A stretch of DNA of 64,000 bases from Aptenodytes patagonicus (GCF_965638725.1 NC_134957.1:18190101-18254100); one strand, 5' to 3'. Positions 37,286 through 51,646 are shown, numbered from the stretch's first letter. Made by a program: numbers and translations. Notes: a model not told the origin generated them from the sequence alone.

Positions 37286-39305
37286 ATCCATATTTGAAAA
37301 ATGGCAAAAGCTTATGCTCCTAAGCTTTAGAGATGATTAGAATGCAGCAATCCCATGTTTCTGTTCGGTTGCTATTCTAACCCAGGCAGCTGGACAGCAT
37401 AAAGATGTATAAAATAGACCAAAAGTTTCCTATTAAAACCACAATCTTGCTTAACAGGTATTTCTTTGTTCTTTCTTTTCATATCGGTTCAGAAGAAATA
37501 AGCAATAAAGAGAGCATCCCACCTAAGAAAAGCATGCAAAGGGCAAGAAAAAATGAAGCTAACCATTGCTATCTTGGTGACATCGTATTTCAGTGCCCCA
37601 GTATTTTGTATCCCATTTGTGGCTTCTAAGCTGCTTCGAGCTCCTTGCTAACATTTGATTAAGACATCACATGGTGTCTTGAAGGTGATATGGCAGCTGC
37701 CCCCAGGCAATTTGAAACAAGAAATAGAGGTGTGAGTGCGCCCACACACATATGGACTGTATTGACTTACACAGAACCAGTCTTCTAAGACCGGTGACAG
37801 CCAATGAGTCTAGGTCTTCCGCTGTGCTCTGAAAACACTGTTCTGACTGTAGATTTTGCTGACTTGTTCGGAGCAGTGTATTAACTCTCGCATAAACTGT
37901 CTGCGTACATTTCTCCATTTTAAATGCAGTTCATTCTTTCATGGTTTTGTGAGCCTCTGTTTGATGACAAAGTAGCTCTTCGCTTGTCAAAGGCTGAATG
38001 CCACTTCTGTACAGCGCTGGAGCTTTTTGTGCCTAGCTATCAGTGCATGCCAGTGTTCAACAGCAAAGTGATGAATTCATAAAATGTACTAGCTGCTCAG
38101 CATTAAAAATTCTGCACCACTAGGATGTGATAATTGTACTGACTTTTGAGAAAATGTTTTGGGGTTTGGTATTACAAAAGGTCTTTGTGCCTGGGAGTTG
38201 ATGCTCTAACCCCTACTAGTATGAGGAGACTCCTGCAGCATTCTCCCCCTCTAAATAGTGTTCTTGCTGATGTGCTCAGCTTTTGTCTGGAAGTGCTAGA
38301 GAAGGCTTCCTTTCCCTTTTTACACATGCTGGTGACAGAATAAATTTTCTTCCTCTGACTGTTTTCGGTAAATAAGATATCACAAGGATTTGAGCAAATA
38401 AGCATTCTCCCTGGAAGTATCCACAAAGCTGTTTTGAAAGAGCTGATGTGTTTGCAAATCATCCAGATATGGATCAGAAACAATGGTATGTGACTGAGGT
38501 GACCTCTTACAAAGGCGACACTTCTTACAAAACCTAGAGAGCCAGTACTTCATTCATTCCATATGTAAGGAAGATGAACAGTGCTATTGCCTTTAATTCC
38601 TCTGGAGGGTTTTTCACATGAATATGTATATGCAGGCCCTGCTGTTCCGTTTATAGATTAAGTTTTGGAAAACTGAAAGAGATTCTTATTAATGCCGAAG
38701 CTAGAAGGGGAAAGTGCAGCCGTTGCCTGTATGTGGTTACAAGGTATGTATTTTATTACATGCAGTCATTAACTTGCTCACATCTCTGAATATAGTGGTA
38801 AACAGTTGCTCTTAGCAAAGTTTCTCAGATTTATGTGACCACATCATTTAAGAGATAGGCTCCTGGAGGCAGATTAAGGAATGTCAGAGAAATGAGAAGA
38901 GCTACTCTGAGCATACAGTAGTCAAAATTCTCTAATCTAGACCTGCTTACATATAGGCTCGTGCAGCTGCATTTCACCACAAAGTAACCAGGCTTCTCAG
39001 AGTTATAGAGCTTCTGCTGCTTTCACTGATTTATATTGTTCTCAGGTACCTAAATTAGAGACTTGATTTCAGAAGGTATTATTCAGAGTTTAAATGTAAT
39101 GCAAAATGCAGCTACTCAGTGCAGTTGTTCTGTCTGCTTTTAAACCGTGTTCAGATGTAGAGTCAGTTGCCTAACTGGGGAATCAGTTTGTTTTTCAACT
39201 CTCTATTTCAGTTTCTTTATATCAGTCAGTCAGTCATCCCTGGTTCTGCAAACACAAAACTGCTAAGCCTTTTTTTAAAAAACATGTATCACATAATGTG
39301 TTCTT
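37286..39305. other. Intergenic DNA without a recognisable gene
   Basis: No gene. The overlapping opposite-strand frames at 38146-38343 and 38172-38483 contradict one another and neither resembles a protein. A short CAGT run occurs near 39223-39234. Confidence 0.65.
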
Positions 39306-39385
39306 TGAGGGTTTGAGCCTGTGCCCATTGAGGTCAATGACAAAGCTTCTATTGACTTCAGTGATACAGAATCAGGCCCTGAGGC
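39306..39385. repeat. Ancient palindromic CR1/L3-type fragment
   Basis: 'gcccattgaggtcaatgaca' and the mirrored 'tctattgacttcagtgatac', followed by 'agaatcaggccctga', reproduce the 'attgaagtcaatgg ... attgacttcaatgg ... ggatcaggccc' layout of old amniote LINE fragments. Confidence 0.65.
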
Positions 39386-41100
39386 TCAAAGAATTGGTGC
39401 ATTGTTAATCCCTCGGTGCTAGCCGGCAAAAGGGGCTTGTAAATGCGTCTCCCACTGCCAGTAAATGGATGCCAAGCAGTTAGCATTTCTTGCACCCAAA
39501 GCATATGCACTTCATATCCATACAGGTTTTTAGAAGTCTAAACGAAGTACAGTCCCTCCCTAGGCTCCCAGAGCTAACTCTTCTACCTTCTCATTAAAGC
39601 ACCATTAATTAGCAACCCAAATTTTGCTAAATTAATCAGACCAAACACAATTCCAGTATATTTATGTATGGAACAGAGGTATAGTCTTCTTGTTTTATTA
39701 TCTCCTCTGTCATCAATCATGTACAGTACATTTTACAGAGTAAAGTTTTGAAATTATTAACTGCCCTGTTCCCCCATAGTACTTTGCACATATAATCGAT
39801 GTCTAGTCATTTCATTCAGCCCTGACCTTGCTGTGTTACAGTCATTTCTATAGCTCCAAATCCAGTTAATCTGTGCTTAGTGTCTGAATTTATAGCTGAA
39901 CAACCAAAATATTTAAGTATTAACTAAACTTTGCTTGTGTCTATATTCCTAAATTTGTTATGGTATGATTTCAGTACTCTGCATATGAGCTGTAGGGCCA
40001 GACCCCGAGGTCTGTAATCCTTTCTTCGGCAGAAAAATCTGCTGAAGATGGAAGTATACTCCCCAAATTTGAAAGGTTATTTGGCTCAATCTCCTTTTTT
40101 TTAGAAAACAGCCTATTTAGAGAATACTCATCGATGTCTTTGAAATACTGAAAAACATTAGGCAAAGGGGGTGAGGGTTGGGGAGAATATAGACAGTTTT
40201 CTAATAATCTGAATCCAGAGGTAGGGAATATTACCATGTTTCTGTGAAACAGCTTTCCTTTCCATGCTGTTCCTGGAATAACAGAACTGCTTGTGTGATC
40301 AAACTACCTTTCATCTCCAAATCATTTTTTGGGCTAGAGTACAAATCATGTACTCTACTGAAAAGAAGGAAAAGCCATAGAGCTGAAATACATGCTAACC
40401 CCTACCTGAGCAGTTTTGCCCAGAGTAGGGAATCTGTTTATTACACATTCTCACTCAGCAGTCCTCACATTTTTAAGAATCAGTTATGCTGGCTTTTGTG
40501 CCAAAAATAGCCTTTCACTGCTCTCTTGCTTCTGTTTTTCAGAAAGAGCCAACATAGCTTGCACATGCAAGCTGGATTCTTACAAGCAGCTTCAACAGGA
40601 TCGAAAGTTTCAGAAGTTTCAGTGTGTTACACTTGATAAACCCCACTGACAGGCTTCAGGCCACAAGGACGTCACTGGGGGTGCAGTTAGAAGGCGGGGG
40701 TATCACACAGAAACCACTGAAGGCCTTTTTTAGCCTTTAAAGACTGTACTTGGTTGTGAGATTGGGAAGGGAGAGAATATGACTTGACTCTCAGGGCCCC
40801 AAATGAGTTTGCAAAACTGAGAGCTTGAAAGTGCATTTTTAATCCTAAAAGGAATATGCCTGGTACAAGTAATCAAGAGATACGTAGGAGTCCCCAGTGC
40901 TGTTTTTACAAAGCTGCTGTGAAGTATTTAATTTCTGGGTCAGTTGGAAGCATTCGATCTTCTGAATCAGAAATATATTTCCTGTTATGGGGAATGTATA
41001 CATATACATATGCATGTTTTTAAGATGTGACAATCATGGCCTAATCAAAATAAAATTAGAATAGTAATTCCTCCTTCTTTTTGCATTTGTGATCTAATGA
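39386..41100. other. Intergenic DNA without a recognisable gene
   Basis: No supported gene or named repeat. The sequence is AT-rich, with unremarkable short frames at 39971-40237 and 40244-40649. Confidence 0.65.
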
Positions 41101-41180
41101 CTTGGAGTCCAGTCTGATGTCCACTGATGTCAGTGAGGGTTTCCTATTCACTGTGCACGGGACCAGAATTTTTATCTTAA
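41101..41180. repeat. Possible ancient palindromic CR1/L3-type fragment
   Basis: 'gagtccagtctgatgtccac' with 'tgatgtcagtgagggtttcc' and 'gggaccagaattttta' loosely follows the inverted-halves pattern seen at 39306 and 21088. It is more diverged than those copies, so confidence is lower. Confidence 0.4.
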
Positions 41181-44100
41181 GGTTACTTCTTTATATTTCT
41201 AGGCTTAATGGTCTGATGACCTTGAGGCAGTCTGTGAACTTTGAAAAATGCTGTTGCTACTAAGAGCTGCCATTCAGTTTCCCTTTGGCTTGAGTAGCCT
41301 AAGTGGTCTTGTATATTCCAAAACCTCACTAATTCAGCAAAAGCCTTTTGATGAACACCAACTAAATTGAGAGAGTAGATCTTCCCTGATGAACCAATTT
41401 TCGAGAATTTAGTTATGTTTTGTCATCAAAAATGAACGTTGCTGACGGATGTGAGAAGTGCTGTCAACTGATCTTTGCGTTTTCAGCTTACAGCTATAGT
41501 TCTGAGAAAATTATTTTCATGTATCTATTTTAGAAGATCACTAGCAGCTTATTTGAAATGTATCATAATCAAGGCATATGTGAGAGTAAAGATATGGGGA
41601 CTCTGCTATTTGACCAAATGACTCTCTGTAAATATGAGAACTACAGGAATAATCTCTGACGAAAAAGCTAGTACATATATTGCATACTGAAAATATCCAG
41701 AAATTACTTGACTTTCGGTTCATTATTGTGCAAAGTATGGAAAATGCATTCACTGAGAATAAGTAAAACAGCTGGATTCTGGTCTTGTTTTAAATACAAA
41801 TCTCAGCACTTACAAAGTTCCCAATGTCATCTCTAATGTGAAATAGCTGTTTCATTCTGAGTAAAGCTCACACTGCAGTCGAGGAGGCTGTGGCCTGAGC
41901 TAAAACAGCAGAATATATCTGGAGTACATGACCATACTCACATAGTTCTGTGCCTATGTGGAGACATGTACATCATGGCCTGACATTTACTTGGGTTTGA
42001 CAGTAGGTCTGCAGGGGTATTTCTCAGGCTGCTAATTGTCACTGACTTGAGTTCCTTTATATATTGACTCATGGAGCGTTCTAGAACAATTTCTGCCTTT
42101 TCTGAATTAGTTTCATCCTCTGAATTACAGTGTCATCCCCAAGCCTCTTTTTCCTAGTCAGGCAGGGTCCTCTCCCCAAAAATCATATGTGAAGTGACCT
42201 GTTAGAGCAACATCACTGGGCTGGTAATTATCATTTATCTGTACACAACACAGATTTGCCATTGACTGCTAACTGAAGAGGAGCTGAGAGGGCTCCTGGC
42301 ACTCCGAGCCATATTTTACAGCTACCCGTTGTATTTACAACAATGCAGCCCGCTGAGGTGACATCTTTCAGCATTCTTCTGCAAAAAGAGACAGAGCATG
42401 TGGAACGAAGGGTCAAATGCTGAGTAGAGGTATAAAACTGGCAGGCAGCTTCTCGCAAGAGCCATGTGGGAGACAAATGATTCAGAAACTACAGGGTCCA
42501 GGAGATGCAAATCTTGAAAAACTGTGGTCATTATGGTCCAATTCATACACAATTAGAATAATGCCCTGTCTCCTTGCTTACCACAGATATTTTATTTGCT
42601 TTTCATGCTCTCACTACATTAGTAAGTCCATAAAAGAGATATTTATCCTCCAAACTGAATCCATAATCCAATCAGATGTATATAGCAAACAGATGACTTC
42701 ATGTGTGCCTTAAAGCCAAACTCCTCACTGAAAACTTTGAGTGCTGATCTACTTAGAAGTTGAATTCAGCTCTAATGGCAAAGCCAGGTTCAAAGTTCAT
42801 GTATATCTAGGCATAAGGGATTGTGTGATGCTGGGTAGAATGGGGTGGCCCTTATGCTATGAATAAGCTTGCAGTGAAAACACACCCTTTGGTGCTGCTG
42901 TCATTGGATTTCTCCTTTGATAGCAGAATGTTTGCCTAAAGAATAATAGAAAAAAGTGCTTTCCAAAAGATTTCCAGCATGTGGCTTTTCATATATACTT
43001 AATACTTCAAAACCTTATAACAGCACTTGAGAAATTTACAGCACCAAGGAGCCCTATTTAGCAACGCCTTTCCATTAATCTGCTTTTTTTTTTCTTCAAC
43101 AGCATAATTATGTTAGAAATAGGGAAAGCAACTGTGTATTCATGGTCCAATTTAATAGGCCCCAATACTTTGCTAAAGCACTGCAGTGAATCAGTTGGAG
43201 TTAATTATTATACAAGATTACATTGCAAATAACAACAGTACATCAAAGTAATGTGTGAGGTCTGCCTTGCAACACAAAAGCAAGAAATTTCAAAGTTAAG
43301 TCTAAAATTATGTGTTTGCATTTCCTCCTTAACTCACTACATCACACTTAAAGTATTACAGCCCCAAAGAAACCTTGTGTAAGACTGGCCACTTCTTAGC
43401 TAACCCTTCTGGTAACTGTGTACAGGCGATTAACAAGAAGGTGTTAAGGACAATTCTGAATTGTCTTGCTTTTAGAGATTTAATTAACTGGTTAATCACC
43501 GTGAAAGTAATTGTGGAGTTGGATGCTGATCAGAGTCAGTGTCATAACCTAGGTACAGGAGGCAGAGCTACTGTCTCTGAAAAAGAGTGATTTTTATGTA
43601 AACAGGTTTCAAGGTAGAACTATAAGGTGACCTCTCTGCCACCGTCCCCGTCTCTGCCACCTTCTTCTTCAAAAAAAATCCATGCTCTTTTATTTTATAC
43701 TTTCTGATGTATGAAGAACAAATAGCTTATGAGATATTTTAAATAAAAAAATTCTAGCCCTGCCTTTCCTCTTGTTCCCTAGCCTCTCTTGCACCTCAAG
43801 ACTATGGATATGTAGGAAGAAAATAGGCTATTAGCTTTATTCAAAGACCATTGAATCAATAGAATGATGCTTAATGCATGTAATGGTTTTTAGATTAAAC
43901 TCTAGGCTACTGCATCACAAATACCAAGGAAATAGCATCTGACTCATGGAAAGGAAGGATTCTACTTGATTTCCATTTATTGTTTTGCATTTGTTAAGAT
44001 ACACAAATTATTACCTTGATTGAGCATCCAGTTATGGTTTGATGTTTTAAACAGTTCTCTGTAGTACCAGAGGGGCCTCCGGTAGAAAGGGGAAAAATCA

Positions 44101-47100
44101 CATTTGATATCCCTAATATTTAGAAAGCAATATAAAAGATAAAATAATAATTTCAGAGTAAAAAAAAATTTCAAGATTTCGTCACACAATTTGAAGCAAG
44201 AAAAAATCACAATGCTTCTTTTTTTCAGTTAATTTTGCATTCTTGAAACATGATTCCAGGGGGCACATATGCAGCTAAGCTAACAGTAAAAATACATTTT
44301 AATTTCAAGATTATAGAATCGTTTTTAAATGAAAGGAAATTTCTGCCTAAACTTTAGTCTTAAGGGATGCCCAAGATTGTGGGATCTGCTACCTAGTTCC
44401 TAAACATGGAAGGGTGAAAAGAGTGAAATCAAATATATAGATCATTCACTGGCGTGCAGGCCTTGATCAGAATCTTTGTGCCATACAAAATATAACAACT
44501 GCATTTACATTGCAGAAAAGTCAAATAGAGTCCATTTATCCTACTCCACAGTATAATTTATTTCATTGATCTAAGGTGCTTTACACTGGATGAGGATTTG
44601 GTCCAGTATATTTTGAAAAGCAACACTAAGAACTGTGGGACTATGAACACTAGATAGACGGGTGCCTCTTCCTTGACTTTGTCTGAGTCAGTTACACTGT
44701 GAAGTCTGCTTTCAGACTTACTGAAAGTAATGGTTGTATATACAACACAGAGCTTCGTCATCAAAAGTAGGATGCTCTAGCAACATCATGGGTTAGACAA
44801 AATTCCCAGAAATAGACGTTCAGTGACAGCAGTGATCTTACCTTCACGGTAGTGCTTGAGTACTTAGTTATTATTGAGTGCTTATGAGGACACAACAGAA
44901 CTCAAAACAGGATTCTAGCAGTTTACATGTTCAAGAGCAGTTTCAAGATAAGCTGATACTAGAACAACCTTTAACGGATGATAATAAATAAATACCTCTT
45001 TTTCTGCAAATCAGGTCCGTGGACTCCTTGGGACTCATGGGCTACTTCTGAAGAGCCTGCAAAAGGTATTAAGAAGAGTAAATTTATTGTCAGTTGACTT
45101 CAATTTGCTATATGACAACTGCAGATCTATTGGTACATGCTTAAGACTCTTCAAATTGATACAAGGTGAGAACTGCTATTACAAAACCCTTCTGCAATTG
45201 TTTTTTCACTTCTTATGCCTTCTGTTGTGCTGAAAGAGCAATCAAATAGTCAGTCAGTTTTATACTGTAATTATCAAGATCTAGCACAATTGCTACAAGG
45301 CGTGACTTACAAAGCCAAACAACTTTTAATTAGGAATGGAAGTTTCATAAAGCTTGAGAACACTTCCGTTAACATTGGCTATATTGTTAATATTGGATCT
45401 TTTCAAATAAGCCACTGGTTTCTGAACGATTTGCTTGTCTCCCAAACACTGCAGATTATCAGAAACACATTGTGTTATTCACATCAATGTAAGTGTACAA
45501 CTGTAGTCATCTTTGTACTCTCAGTTAATCCCACTGAAATCAATAAAACAAATCATGTTAGGTGAAATTCATCTCTGTGCAGATGGACAATGCAAGTCCT
45601 TCACAATATGACAAAATATGATTTAAAGACTGTGTATTAGATCTTTTAGTATACGGGGATCAAAAACTCCAGCCTGTGGGTTAGACTGCGATGTTGCAAT
45701 AGGATCTCTCTCTCTTCCTATGATTTTTCTCTATTGCCTTCTCAGATTCTGGACTGTTCTGTAAATTCCCTATATTGACAGTTTGCTAGCATCCTTGGTG
45801 TTTTTCTTCCATTTTTTGTCTTGTTAGGAATTGGATGGTAGGTTAGGAGGTCTCTAAGTGAGAGGAAAAAAAAGGTCTTAAAAGTACCAGAGCTACTCAT
45901 TCTTACCATGTATGCTATATGCACCTCTTTCTTCTAAGGAAATGCTTTATTTTCATGGAAGTTGCATGGGGAAATCTTTTCACATTCAAGGTGACATTTC
46001 TTGGGTAGTGACAAAGCAAGGGAGACACCAACACTCCACAGACAATATATTTGCCAGAACTAAGGGAGACACAGCTTAAAGTTCCTTTTCTGTCTAATTT
46101 CCTTCCCATATTAACTAATATCTTATTTATATGAATTGAATGAACTCTAAAAAAAGAGAGATTTGATTCCATACCCTAGTGTTGCAAAGGCTCACTCCAG
46201 AAGTAAAACACGTTCTTTGAAATTAGCAGAGAACTGAATGTCAGTTTTCTGCATAACTCTTAAAACTTTCTACCAGACTGCTGGCTTAGGGTAGGAATCT
46301 CTGTCTGATCAAGTGGAACAGAACAAATCTGAATTCCTTAAAACTTCAGTGAAAAATGTAAATTCTTTTTGTGTAAACATCCATTTCTAGGAATCTATGT
46401 GCTGTTTTCCAAAGACGCAGATTTGCACTGAGATGAGGTGAGTTATGGTAATATACAAACACACACTGGGAGGAAAATAGACTTTTGATTGGCAAACAAT
46501 CATCTGAAGTGATTATTCACTATTTAGGGCTAAAAGAGATTGTCTTTAAGAAGAATATACTTCAGCAATTATATAAATAAATTAAATATTCAGTGGTCAG
46601 ATCTTGCACAGTTGAAGTGGGTATGAACTGGATATAACTCCCAAGATTGCTTGAAAACTGTATTCATAGGTATAAAACAGAGAGAGAGGATTCACTTTAC
46701 TAACAGTATATAGGGGATACCATCACTTTTTTATTTGATTTACTGTTTCCTTAAGTAATAAATATAGATGAGCACAGCAAAAGTACAGGTTTAAATAAGA
46801 ATTGCAGGGCTGTGTTATGCCAGCAGTACCTAGTGTACACTTAATCAGAAAGCAGAAGGTAATATAAATTGTTTCTGACATTATGGGACTATAATAACAC
46901 TACATTTCCACCAGCCCCTAGCTCTTAGAAGAGTAAGTATGTGTCCTGAAGATACCACAAACCCAAGAAAAATGAAGGTATTTGTAAATGCTGTTTCCAT
47001 ATTTGTGTCTTAGTTGTGCAATTGTAATACATATAGTTTTTATATATATATTATAATATATATTATTACTGTAACAGTCCATGTTCAGTTCTGATAAAAG

Positions 47101-49500
47101 TTGCTGCATGAATTTGCTTCTGCTACCTAAAGTTGAATTAGACTCCAGTAATAGAGTAATGACTTTTATTTATCAACAAGTTTCCTCTTTGACCCTGTTC
47201 CTATACAAATCTTGATCATCCTTCCACGTACTAGAACATACTCCTATGTGCCAGACCATATTATTCTGCCAGGATGTACTGGATAAAATCCTAGCTCCGA
47301 TGATAGGAATAATAAACCTACCATACATTTCTGTGGTTCCAGGATTTCACCTGTTAACTGTTCTTAGAAAAAACGAATAACAACAAATCAATGATTCAGG
47401 CAGTGTCCTATCCTGTTTCTAATGCTGACCAGTACAAAAACTTTCAGAGAACGTTAGACATACTGTGAACTGTCATCATGCATAAGAAGAATAGGTCTTT
47501 CTTGAGGCATCCAGGAGCTACTTTTTCCCATGAATTCTGAATATTAATTCCAACAGCTTTTTACTAGTTAGTCTAATGCTTTTACTCTGCTAATTCACAT
47601 AAAATTTGAAACTTCTAAAAACAATTATTTTTTCCAAGAATACTGTGTAGAAGACAGCTTTATAGATTAGCTATAAACTACGTAGCAGAGTATTTCTGTT
47701 AAACTCTCTCGTCTGCTGCCTTTTTATTTCATTTTATGTCTCTCTCATTGCATGGTAATGAAAGGTAAACAGCAGAGCTTCAATAGTTTGTTCTATGGCC
47801 ACTCATAATATAATCAAATCTTAACTAGATGACCTTTTGACCTGTTTTCCAAAATGTATGAAGCTGTAATGTCTGTATTCATTTTCCCTCTTTTGACCCT
47901 GTAGTTTCCCCTTGACTCCTTCTATCTGTAGTTTCATCTTCTCCCTGAATCCCTTTTCATCTTTGCTTCTGTCTCTCCCCACTATCACTCTATGTTAACT
48001 GTCTATTGTAGAATTAATCGGTTTAGCTAATCAAAATGCTGACATTAACATAAAGTTCAGTTAATTGTGTCTCCTTTGTTTTTATGAAGAAATAACCAGT
48101 TTAAAACAACAAAAAAAAAGGCTGTAAGACACAATTGGTAATACATTTATTGGCAATTATAACCTGATTTGGTTGGTATTGGGAAAAGCACAATGATTTC
48201 TAGAAACTTGCTGCCTGAGCTTCTCTCTTGCAATTAGAAATAGGAATGACAAAAGTGATAAAGCCAGCTTAGTGCAGTTAGGGTGAAGCTTGAGCCACAG
48301 AATCCTGGTGTAGATTTTGCCATGACTTTATGCTAACACTATGGGTTTAGCCTAGTAACATCAGAAAGCTCGGTGAGAACGCTGTGTCCCAAATTCCACA
48401 GCATTTTTCTAATCCACTATTAGACATTACAATGAGAACACATAAGCTAATTATAAATCATTACCTTCTCCTGCTCAGGTAGATAGTACGCAGAATCCCC
48501 TAGTGTCCCAGAACACTATAAATCATCTAAACATGAAGCTCTGATTATCCTGCAAAAGCTTGGTTCTATTTAGTTAGGGAAGGTTTGGGAAAGCATCTGG
48601 TATGACCTGTTACCATGGAACTCATTAACTTGAGTCACTGAGCATCCCTAGCAAAGTATATAAACTATTTGCATGGCATTAATATCCACATAAAGCCAAC
48701 TAATCTCCTACCATTTTGTCCTAGGACACACTGGGTTCACTGTAAGAAAGATAAACTGGGATGGGGTCTCTTTGGGTTTCAACAATATCTGTATGGGACG
48801 GCTGCTGTACCATTTGTATCTTCAAATAGTACCATGAGACTAATTGCCTAGGCAAAAATCTCAGTGTGTATTGAAAATGCTAATAATAACAACATGTATA
48901 TTAGGGGCTTCAGGAGGAAAAATGTGGGTGATAATGAAAATTTATGTGTCTTTTAGCACAGATATATTTTGGATTATAACAAGACTCTCCATTTTGAGAT
49001 AAGGCTGTGAAGCGCCATTTTATTTGTGATGAGGTATCCACCCTACCGTCTGTGTATGAAAATGCCACCTTCATTCATGGCTATTTTACCTCTTCTCTTG
49101 TTCTAACATCTATAATATTAAAAATAATTTCTTTCAGAATTTTTTCAGTGCATCATCAGCTGTCAGTGTGGCAGGTGGCAGTCAGCCTGAACTACACAGC
49201 TGCAGGGATGGAGAGAAGAACTTTGTGAGAGCAAGTGAACAGGAAGAAAGGAAGGCCACTAGGAAAGGACACAAAAAAGAAGACAGCAGGACTTTGTGGA
49301 GAATGTGTTAGAAATGTTGGAGGCGGGTAGAATGGGGAAAGATAAGTAGTTTGCAACCAGAAAGATAAATTATTTGCCTATAGGAACATGCTTTTCACAA
49401 CTACCTTGAATGTCTAAACTTCATGTACCTGTCTGTAGCTTTCAGATCTGCTATGCTTACCAAAGGACATTTGAGAGAAGAGTGCTCTGCAGTGAAGCCG
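41181..49500. other. Intergenic DNA without a recognisable gene
   Basis: About 8.3 kb with no supported exon. Minor items are an AT-rich (TA)n-like stretch at about 47037-47066, an A9 run near 48111-48119, and a weak LINE-like fragment at about 45515-45580 ('atcccactgaaatcaat' followed by 'ggtgaaattcatctctgtgc'). The longest frame (45215-45565, plus) starts in low-complexity context and overlaps that fragment. The stretch reads as a gene desert, with at most distant regulatory DNA that sequence alone cannot reveal. Confidence 0.6.
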
Positions 49501-49690
49501 GGCTGTTGCTCATGATCTTAATTCTGGGTCTGAAACTTCCCGCCTAGGTAAGCTGGACCAGTTGCTTTCTTTGATTTTTTTTACATCTGTAAGAGAAGAA
49601 TACAATTATGCTTCATGGGGACGTTTACAGGAATTCATAGGCAATTGTAGAGTGCTTTGAGCTGGAGGAGTGCTATAGATATAAAGGTGG
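49500..49690 (+). mobile_element. MIR-like ancient SINE with LINE-type tail
   Basis: In order: 'ttctgggtctgaaacttccc', 'agctggaccagttgctttct', 'acatctgtaagagaagaata', 'catggggacgtttacagga', and 'agagtgctttgagctggagg' followed by 'gtgctatagatataaa'. This reproduces the core and tail of the amniote MIR family ('atctgtaaaatggggataa... aagtgctttgagat... gcgctatataaa'). It lies about 2 kb upstream of the GRIA3 CpG island and is inert. Confidence 0.72.
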
Positions 49691-50855
49691 ACTTTATACC
49701 CCACCTATCCATACAGATAACCATTTCTTTAAATAGAGAGACAAAGTGACAACTGCCATCTCAATCTAAACAGGGACCATTACCAGCCACCCCACAGCCT
49801 GATCCCTACCCCTGCCTGAACTGGAATAGGCTCCATCTTCTGGGCATGATTCTCATAAAGGAACACACATTTAGCAACCAATGCATGCACCTAGGAGTAA
49901 GTAGGAGTCGCATATAAGCTGCTAAAGGCATATGTTATGCTCCTGCATCATGAATGTGATGCCCTGTTCTTCACCTGTGCCTTTAGCTTCCTTCAAGAGT
50001 AGTGGTTTGAATCTCTGATGTTATTCATTAGCGTATGTACAGTAATCTGCCACCGTCTTACATCTCAAGTACTTACATGAAGCTACAGCCAGTGGCACTG
50101 GTTGATTATTTTGCAAATGCAAAGCCAACTGCTTTTGATATTATCCCTAACTCAACTGAACATAGACCTAAAGAACACCAGAGTCTGAGACTCAGAAAAG
50201 AAAAGAAAGGCAGAGGAGGACCAAGGGAAAGTGACCTGCTGAAATCAGAGGAAAAGGAAACATTAAGTGAAGAACAATCTTCCCTGGGCCTATGAGATGG
50301 ACTAGGTGACCCAATATCTCTTTTCTGTCTCCATTTTGTACAGTTTTGTGAGCCTCAAAGCAGCAAAAAGAGAAAAGAGCTGCAGCATCCATATAGCGTG
50401 GTGTCAAGGAGAAGGGTTCAAGATCAATCCCTCGGAGAACCAAGCTTCAAGCAGAAGCACAATAGCCCCCTATGGATGTGCAGGCCAGGGGCGTATCAAG
50501 ATTGATGCTCAGCCAAGAGGTGGGTAGCAAAGAGGTACACGGGATGTCCAACACCCACCTGCCTGCTCCCCTGTGGCCATCAGGTAGGCCATGCTTTGTG
50601 CTCTGTGCTGGGGCAACACAGCATCTGACAGAGATGTTCCCCGTCTTTTTCCAGCATACGGGATGAAACAGGGAGACTTTGTTGGACTTCCTTCCATTAG
50701 AGGAGGTTGGGAAGGACCTAATATTCCCTTCTGTGGGATAAACTCATCCTTGTCTTTCTTCACTTCATGGCACTGTGGGTGGATGAATGTGGGAGCCTCC
50801 CCCCTCAGGCGTTAGCACTGGAGGGATGGGAAGAACTCGGGCGCAAGACAGGCAG
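49691..50855. other. GRIA3 5' flank before the CpG-rich region
   Basis: Transition zone with rising GC content. A frame at 50035-50295 ends in a Lys/Glu-rich stretch but has no known domain. Overlapping frames on both strands between 50300 and 50815 are mutually incompatible chance products of rising GC. An upstream noncoding exon cannot be excluded; no splice-site pair stands out. Confidence 0.6.
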
Positions 50856-51602
50856 CCCCTCTGGGAAAGTGCATCGTCCCTTCGCGCTCCTCGCTGGCTG
50901 CCCTGTGGCCTTTTCCAGCCCTCCCTCTGGCAGCTCCCGCCTCCCCACCAGCCCTCTCCCCTCAGGCGGGGCCGCGGGCGCCCTCGACCCCGGCCGCTCC
51001 TGCACCTGCGGCGCCGTCCTCCGCCCGCCGAGGGGCAGGCCCGGCGGCACCCGGCTGCCCCAGCCCTCGTGGGGCCTCTCGCCCCCGGCCCTGAGGCGGC
51101 TCCGCCACCTTTCGGCCCCCAGCCCTGAGGCGCCTACACCGCCCGCCTTCCCCGGCCCTGCCCGGCCGCGGGCAGGACCCCGGCCGCATCCCCCTCGCAC
51201 CCCCCGCCCTCCTCTCCCGGCCCCGGCTCGGCTCCCCGCCCCTCCCCCGCCCGCAGACAGGCGCACGCACGGCACTCACACACGCACTCACACACACACC
51301 GAGGCGATGCGGCTTTAAAGGGGCCAGCTGCAGCCCGGGGGCCGGCCCACGTGAGGCCGGTGAGCTCCCTCCGACCGCAGCCCCGAACCCTGCCGCCGCG
51401 GCCGGGAGACGCCAGCGACGGCGCTGGGCGGGCGGGCCGAGCCGAGCGGCTGCCAGCCCGCCTCACGCCAAGTTTGATCGATAACCCCCTCCCGGCCCGG
51501 GCGGAGCAGCCTCGCTGGCTCCGCTACCCACCATCTTTGGGGGAAGTCCCTACGCTGGGGGGGGCTGCTGGAGACAGGGGGAGAAAGGCAACCTCGCAGC
51601 CA

Positions 51603-51626
51603 ATGAGCCCTCCCAGGCTGGGGTGA
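51603..51626 (+). other. Upstream ORF 1 in the probable 5' UTR (7 codons)
   Basis: ATG at 51603 opens a frame encoding MSPPRLG and stops at TGA 51624-51626. It is counted as 5' UTR only if transcription starts upstream of about 51600, which is unknown. It lies 188 nt before the GRIA3 start codon and could lower main-ORF translation by trapping scanning ribosomes. Confidence 0.5.
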
Positions 51627-51646
51627 AGACAAGAGGAGAGGGATTT

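Noticed and set aside
50035-50295. 86-codon frame ending Lys/Glu-rich, just upstream of the promoter
   Set aside because: No similarity recognised; the charged tail comes from a purine-rich AAAG/GAGG stretch.
50767-51318. Long Pro/Ala/Arg-rich frames on both strands in the CpG island (plus 50767-51318; minus 50805-51275)
   Set aside because: Opposite-strand and overlapping frames are all long simply because GC-rich DNA has few stop codons. They are low in complexity, resemble no protein, and lie in the promoter of GRIA3.
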